From positions 248,001 to 312,000 of the forward strand of contig NZ_PUIP01000008.1 in assembly GCF_002968015.1 (NCBI RefSeq): a stretch of DNA of 64,000 nt, written 5' to 3'. Positions within the stretch are counted from its first letter, which is position 1; each line of letters opens with the position of its first letter. A program made the position numbers and the translations under genes. Origin of the DNA: Massilia phosphatilytica (GTDB lineage Bacteria > Pseudomonadota > Gammaproteobacteria > Burkholderiales > Burkholderiaceae_D). The notes beneath the pieces are model-generated. The model saw nothing but the letters and a program-made list of their open reading frames with translations, did not search any database and was not told the origin of the DNA. Of the stretch, positions 62,849 through 64,000 are shown in pieces.

Positions 62849-64000
62849 ATCTCCCACGCAGGACGCACCCGCGGACGCCCGCGAAATCCGTTCCGTCTAT
62901 CTCGCCCTGATGGCCGTGCTGGGCCTCGGGGCGCTCGACCAGAGCATTGTCGCCACCGCCCTGCCCCGCATCGTGGGCGACCTGGGCGGCATGAATCACC
63001 TGTCGTGGGTCGTGACGGCGTACGTGCTTGCATCGACCGCCACGATGCCGCTGTACGGCAAGCTGGCCGACCAGTACGGGCGGCGCCCGATGATCTTCAC
63101 GGCCCTCGCGACGTTTTTGCTCGGCTCCGTACTGTGCGGCTTCGCGCAGAGCATGACGCAGCTGATCGCGTTCCGCGCCATCCAGGGCATGGGTTCCGGC
63201 GGCTTCATGCCGCTGGCGCAGATCATCATCGGCGACCTCGTGCCGCCGCAGGAACGGGCGCGGCGCCAGGGCTCGATCGCGATCGTGTTCGCCGTCACCA
63301 GCGTGCTCGGCCCCGTGCTGGGCGGGATGATGACGGACCTGCTGTCGTGGCACTGGATCTTCTTCATCAACCTGCCCGTCGGCGCGGTCGCGTTCTACGC
63401 CATCGCGCGCTCGCTGCGCAAGCCCGTGCGCACGCACGCGCACCGCATCGATTACCTTGGCTCGGTGCTGCTCACCGTGTCCATTACCGCGCTGCTGCTG
63501 ATCCTCGCGCTGGGCGGCACGGAATGGGCGTGGGATTCGGTGCAGGTGCAGGTGTGCGCGGCATTGACCGTCGTGCTGGGCGGGTGGCTGGTGGTGCATT
63601 TGCGCCGGGCGCAGGAACCCGTGCTGCCGCCGGACCTGTTCCACAGCCGCGTCTTCAACATCGCCAGCATCGTGATGGCGCTGACGTTCATGGGCCTGAT
63701 GGGCGCGAGCGTGTTCTTCCCGCTGTTCTTCCAGCTCGTGATGGGCAGCAGCCCCGCGCATTCGGGCATGATGACAGTGGCGATGATGGTCGGGATGATC
63801 GCGTCGTCGACGTTGAACGGCCGCGTGCTGTCGCGCTCGGGCAAGTACAAGGCCGTGCAGGTGGCGGGATTGTCGGCGGCGGTGCTGGCGTTTGCCGTCC
63901 TCGCCTGGGGCATGGACACGGCGCGCGGCTACTGGATCATCGAGCCCGCCATCTTCATGCTGGGCGCGGGCCTGGGCCTCGTGATGCCCAACATGACGAT
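62838..64000 (+). CDS. DHA2-type MFS multidrug efflux pump, 3' end beyond the window
   Basis: 387 residues are visible; the gene runs off the window. 'VLGLGALDQSIVATALPRIV' (motif with D and the first helix), 'STATMPLYGKLADQYGRRPM' (loop 2-3), 'FRAIQGMGSGGFMPLAQIII' and 'SVLGPVLGGMMTDLLSWHWI' (motif C) are the EmrB/QacA 14-helix group signatures. It should expel drugs or toxic organics in exchange for protons. The ATG at 62838 lies inside the MarR gene. Confidence 0.92.
   Translation, partial: MKTESPTQDAPADAREIRSVYLALMAVLGLGALDQSIVATALPRIVGDLGGMNHLSWVVTAYVLASTATMPLYGKLADQYGRRPMIFTALATFLLGSVLCGFAQSMTQLIAFRAIQGMGSGGFMPLAQIIIGDLVPPQERARRQGSIAIVFAVTSVLGPVLGGMMTDLLSWHWIFFINLPVGAVAFYAIARSLRKPVRTHAHRIDYLGSVLLTVSITALLLILALGGTEWAWDSVQVQVCAALTVVLGGWLVVHLRRAQEPVLPPDLFHSRVFNIASIVMALTFMGLMGASVFFPLFFQLVMGSSPAHSGMMTVAMMVGMIASSTLNGRVLSRSGKYKAVQVAGLSAAVLAFAVLAWGMDTARGYWIIEPAIFMLGAGLGLVMPNMT

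Noticed and set aside
1..64000. CRISPR array, tRNA, rRNA, insertion sequence or prophage
   Set aside because: No regularly spaced direct repeats, no cloverleaf or rRNA-like stretch, and no transposase, integrase or phage structural gene was seen.

Overview
The window is high-GC, densely coded chromosome. Oxalobacteraceae (the Massilia/Telluria group, Burkholderiales) is my best guess. The reasons are the overall codon use, the Caulobacter/Xanthomonas-style TonB receptor, the PHB accessory genes, the ChrB-ChrA pair, the ImuA-ImuB pair and the small lysine-rich protein. No rRNA, tRNA, CRISPR array, insertion sequence or prophage was seen. Almost every stretch is coding; the only gene-free stretch over 300 bases is 48573-48964, the leader of a cold-shock gene.

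Layout. 1-3744: two VOC proteins, a PLP-dependent dehydratase and a hybrid histidine kinase. 3868-6285: a TonB-dependent receptor. 6493-9633: a GT2 / GtrA / GT39-like membrane glycosylation cassette. 9495-14254: a serine hydrolase downstream of a DegQ-QseB-QseC-like envelope block. 14337-19837: a saccharide locus (GH30 glycosidase, TonB receptor, LacI-type regulator) carrying three copies of one 16-bp operator plus a weaker fourth. 19861-22402: phosphate transporter and polyphosphate kinase 2 behind a PhoB-type promoter. 22524-27386: small heat-shock protein, M61 peptidase, a Gly/Cys-tailed protein with its own PHO-box-like promoter, and a CAT-like acyltransferase coupled to a hydrolase. 27503-31575: a two-component system translationally chained to two exported proteins, followed by Pmp3-like and YceI-like genes. 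31475-33167: PHB-type esterase and phasin.

33389-35669 is the most accessory-looking stretch. It has small hypotheticals, visibly lower GC from about 34940, a possible T6SS Tli4-type immunity protein, and the broken tail of a second copy of that gene. 35689-37840 is the SOS-controlled imuA-imuB pair with a near-perfect LexA box. 37975-45937 is a porin, 5-oxoprolinase, MFS transporter and D-glutamate-cyclase-like catabolic block with a divergent LysR gene. 45993-48109 is chromate resistance (chrB-chrA) behind a long dyad. 48133-49174 holds two small genes and a cold-shock protein. 49269-52348 is LysR / quinone reductase plus a Na+/H+ antiporter-type membrane protein.

52395-58113 is a degenerate HepT-like protein followed by a tightly overlapping DUF2760-Hsp70-Hsp70 operon, a poorly understood chaperone set. 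58199-64000 holds YghU-like glutathione transferase, a PRC-barrel protein, a GT9 glycosyltransferase, an NTF2-like / DUF6404 pair, and a MarR-MFS efflux operon cut by the window edge.

Several control elements recur: PHO-box promoters (two), LacI operators, duplicated promoter-leaders (two), and a group of mostly regulatory genes that lack a Shine-Dalgarno sequence and carry a -10-like hexamer about 6 nt before the start codon, suggesting leaderless transcripts. All functional calls are from reading sequence; no database search was run.
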